Shown in pieces: positions 61,734-64,000 of a DNA stretch of 64,000 nt. Below the pieces are notes generated by a model. That model was not told where the DNA came from and ran no database searches. It worked only from the letters and a program-made list of their open reading frames with translations. Position numbers and translations under genes: made by a program. Position 1 is the first letter of the stretch. Each line of letters starts with the position of its first letter. This DNA is from Nomia melanderi (lineage: Eukaryota > Arthropoda > Insecta > Hymenoptera > Halictidae), in contig NW_027475160.1 in assembly GCF_051020985.1 (NCBI RefSeq), forward strand, positions 558,001 through 622,000. Reading direction: 5' to 3'.

Positions 61734-64000
61734 GGGAAAAATTCAGTATATATCCGGTGATATCTCGGGTGCTATTAGAGATAGCGCAATAAATCAAAGT
61801 GAATTATCTGCAGGGGGGCCTGGCGAATGAATCTGTGCAGCGGGATCGACCTCGGACCACGAGGGACCGAGAAAACCATCTAAACATGGGGCCGGACTGT
61901 CAGGGTCAAGGAAAAATCCAATATATATCTGGTGATATCTCGGGTGCTATTACAGAGAGCGCAATAAACCAAAGTGAATTGTCTGCAGGAAGCATTGGCG
62001 CATGAATCTGTGCAGCGGGATCGACCTCGGACAACCAGGGGCCGAGAAAATCACCGTTTCATGGGGCCGGACTGCCAGGGTCAGGGAAAAATCCAATATA
62101 TATCTGGTGATATCTCGGGTGCTATTAGAGATAGCGCAATAAACCAAAGTGAATTATCTGCAGGAGGCCCTGGCGCATGAGTCTGTGCAGCGGGAACGAC
62201 CTCGGATCACCAGGGGCCGAGAAAACCACCGTCTCATGGGGCTGGACTGTCAGGGTCAGGGAAAAATCCAGTATATATCCGGTGATATCTCGGGTGCAAT
62301 TAGAGATAGCGCGATAGATCAAAGTGCTTTGTCTGCGGGAGGCCCTGGCGCATGAATCTGTGCAGCGGCAACGACCTCGGACCACCAGGGGCCGAGAAAA
62401 CCACCGTCTCATGGGGCCGGACACTCAGGGTAAGGGAAAAATCCAATATATATCTGGTGATATCTCGGGTGCTATTACAGATAGCCTAATACATCAAAGT
62501 GCATTGTCTGCAGGAGGCCCTGGCGCATGTATCTGTGCAGCGGGAACGACCTCGGACCATCAAGGGCCGAGAAAACCACCGTCTCATGGGGCCGGACACT
62601 CAGGGTCAGGGGAAAATCCAATATATATCTCGGGTGCTATAACAGATAGCGCAATAAATCAAAGTGAATTATCTGCAGGGGTCCTGCCGCATGAATATGT
62701 GCAGCGGGAACGATCTCGGACCACCAGGGGCCGAGAAAACTACCGTCTCATGGTGCCGGACACTCAGGGTCAGGGGAAAATCCAATATATATCTAGTGAT
62801 ATCTCGGGTGCTATTAGAGATAGCGCAACAAACCAAAGTGAATTATCTGCAGGAGGCCCTGGCGCATGAATCTGTGCAGCGGGAACGATCTCGGACCACC
62901 AGGGGCCGAGAAAACCACCGTCTCATGGGGCCGTACACTCAGGGTCAGGGGAGAATCCAATATATATCTAGTGATATCTCGGGTGCTATTACAGGTAGCG
63001 CAATAAATCAAAGTGCATTGTCTGTAGGAGGCCCTGGCGCATGAATCTGTGCAGTGGGATCGACCTCGGAACACCAGGGGCCGAGAAAATCACCGTCTCA
63101 TGGGGCCGGACACTCAGGGTCAAGGAAAAATCCAATATATATCTGGTGATATCTCGGGTGCTATTAGAGATAGCGCAATAAATCAAAGTGAATTATCTGC
63201 AAGGGGCCCTGGCGCACGAATCTGTGCAGCGGGATCGACCTCGGACAACGAGGGACCGAGAAAACCATCGACAAACGGGGCCGGACTGTCAGCGTCAGGG
63301 AATCATCGAACATATATCTGGTGATATTTCGGGTGCTATTAGAGATAGCGCAAAAAATCAAAGTGATTTATCTGCAGGGGGTCCTGGCGCATGAATCTGT
63401 GCAGCGGGATCTACCTCGGACCACGAGGAACCGAGAAAACCATCGACACAGGGGGCCGGGCTGTCAGGGTCAAGGAAAAATCCAATATATATCTGGTGAT
63501 ATCTCGGGTGCTATTACAGGTAGCGCAATAAACCAAAGTGAATTGTCTGCAGGAAGCATTGGCGCATGAATCTGTGCAGCGGGATCGACCTCGGACAACC
63601 AGGGGCCGAGAAAATCACCGTCTCATGGGGCCGGACTGTCAGGGTCAGGGAAAAATCCAATGTATATCTGGGGATATCTCGGGTGCTATTAGAGATAGCG
63701 CAATAAACCAAAGTGAATTATCTGCAGGAGGCCCTGGCGCATGAGTCTGTGCAGCGGGTACGACCTCGGACCACCAGGGGCCGAGAAAACCACCGTCTCA
63801 TGGGGCCGGACTGTCAGGGTCAGGGAAAAATCCAGTATATATCCGGTGATATCTCGGGTGCTATTAGAGATAGCGCGATAAATCAAAGTGCTTTGTCTGT
63901 GGGAGGCCCTGGCGCATGAATCTGTGCAGCGGCAACGACCTCGGACCACCAGGGGCCGAGAAAACCACCGATACATGATGCCGGACTGTCAGGGTCAGGG
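61734..64000 (+). repeat. Terminal mosaic of right-domain pieces
   Basis: Successive stretches resemble different right-domain sources. About 61.74-61.95 kb is closest to 45.65-45.83 kb. About 62.52-63.0 kb resembles 32.24-32.75 kb (CATCAAGGG, GGGGTCCTG, GCGCAACAAACC). About 63.04-63.25 kb resembles 33.48-33.68 kb. The last 150 bp resemble segment Z (GATACATGATGCCGG). Similarity is high but lower than between the X or Z copies. Nothing but satellite is present up to the window edge. Confidence 0.75.
62625..62630 (+). other. 10-bp deletion junction between ATATCT repeats
   Basis: The monomer reads AATATATATCTCGGGTGC, lacking the 10 bases GGTGATATCT. The lost stretch is bounded by two ATATCT copies, one of which remains, so this is a simple direct-repeat deletion. 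It removes this monomer's EcoRV site and shifts the downstream phase. Confidence 0.9.

Larger units (their letters stand above)
1..64000 (+). repeat. Satellite array, ~366 head-to-tail 175-bp monomers
   Basis: Every part of the window can be phased on the same landmarks in the same order: an A/T-rich start (AATATATATC), a GATATC core, GCTATTA(G/C)AGATAGC, a GGAGGCCCTGGCGCATGAA segment, CTCGGACCACC, CCGAGAAAA, and CAGGGTCAGGGAAAAATCC. The landmark spacing is 175 bp, and cumulative drift over 63.8 kb is only about -38 bp. Monomers are oriented the same way throughout. Most neighbours differ at a modest number of positions, and there is no unique sequence between them. I recognise no named satellite family. 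A eukaryotic centromeric or heterochromatic location is inferred from array size and organisation alone. The array runs off both ends of the window. Confidence 0.98.

Noticed and set aside
1..64000. Hundreds of open frames of 60-181 codons on both strands, as possible genes or a repeat-protein family.
   Set aside because: Nearly all begin with TTG or GTG, not ATG. They recur once per monomer on both strands at fixed places, so they follow the DNA repeat. The period (3 x 58 + 1) changes frame at every monomer, and the longest frames arise only where a stop is lost by a point change, such as AATAAACC to AATACACC. Differences between copies do not favour silent sites, and no known domain is visible.
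1..64000. CRISPR array.
   Set aside because: Repeat units are 175 bp, contiguous and related over their whole length. There are no unique spacers and no cas genes.
1..64000. Alpha satellite or another named roughly 170-bp centromere repeat, because of the similar period.
   Set aside because: Period alone is not evidence. I see no shared sequence with alpha satellite and cannot recall any named satellite with these landmarks, so no family name is given.

Overview
The whole 64-kb window is one uninterrupted satellite-DNA array. A single monomer of about 175 bp repeats head-to-tail from the first base to the last. Phasing on the GATATC core at base 11 and base 63,848 gives 365 periods over 63,837 bp, a net loss of about 38 bp, most of it from one 24-bp and one 10-bp deletion. 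All monomers point the same way apart from a 28-bp micro-inversion. I found no protein gene, tRNA, rRNA, transposon, CRISPR array, telomere repeat or unique-sequence island. The many short open frames are by-products of the repeat. An array of this type means a eukaryote, and the obvious setting is centromeric, pericentromeric or other heterochromatin. I do not recognise the monomer and cannot name the organism. The consensus is about 53% GC and keeps 9 CpGs (hand-counted observed/expected about 0.75), so CpG is not strongly depleted.

Layout. (1) 1-19,453, left domain: many subtypes, including monomers with GCGAAATAATTC and monomers with ACACATC plus GGGCGCC. It holds nested duplications of 15 monomers (0.84/3.47 kb and 6.58/9.21 kb), 5 monomers (4.54/5.42 kb), 16 monomers (13.56/16.36 kb) and 22 monomers (14.34/18.19 kb). 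(2) 19,454-25,200, middle domain: marked by AGCGAGAACG and AACTTCTGTC variants, with a near-perfect tandem duplication of a five-monomer unit (20,301-22,050). (3) 25,200-29,726: the most heterogeneous stretch, with no recent higher-order unit. It contains the micro-inversion. (4) 29,727-52,192: a trimer higher-order repeat, then a mosaic of multi-kilobase segments (X1, X2, X3, Z) reused in different orders, with copies about 99.9% identical where I compared them. (5) 49,503-61,733: a 22-monomer (3,849-bp) higher-order repeat in two full copies, one internally deleted copy and one partial copy. (6) 61,734-64,000: a patchwork of right-domain pieces.

Two features stand out. Seventeen monomers carry a 46-bp box that is only about 61% identical to the normal segment but exactly the same length. 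These boxes are spaced by whole numbers of monomers, often 11. Separately, a roughly 586-bp block of left-domain monomers sits as an island at four places in the right domain, which shows exchange over at least 20 kb. Together the data fit repeated unequal exchange, conversion or replication-based amplification. Offsets come from matching positions by eye, so block edges are good to roughly 10-40 bp. Near-identical multi-kilobase copies should be confirmed as real and not an assembly effect.
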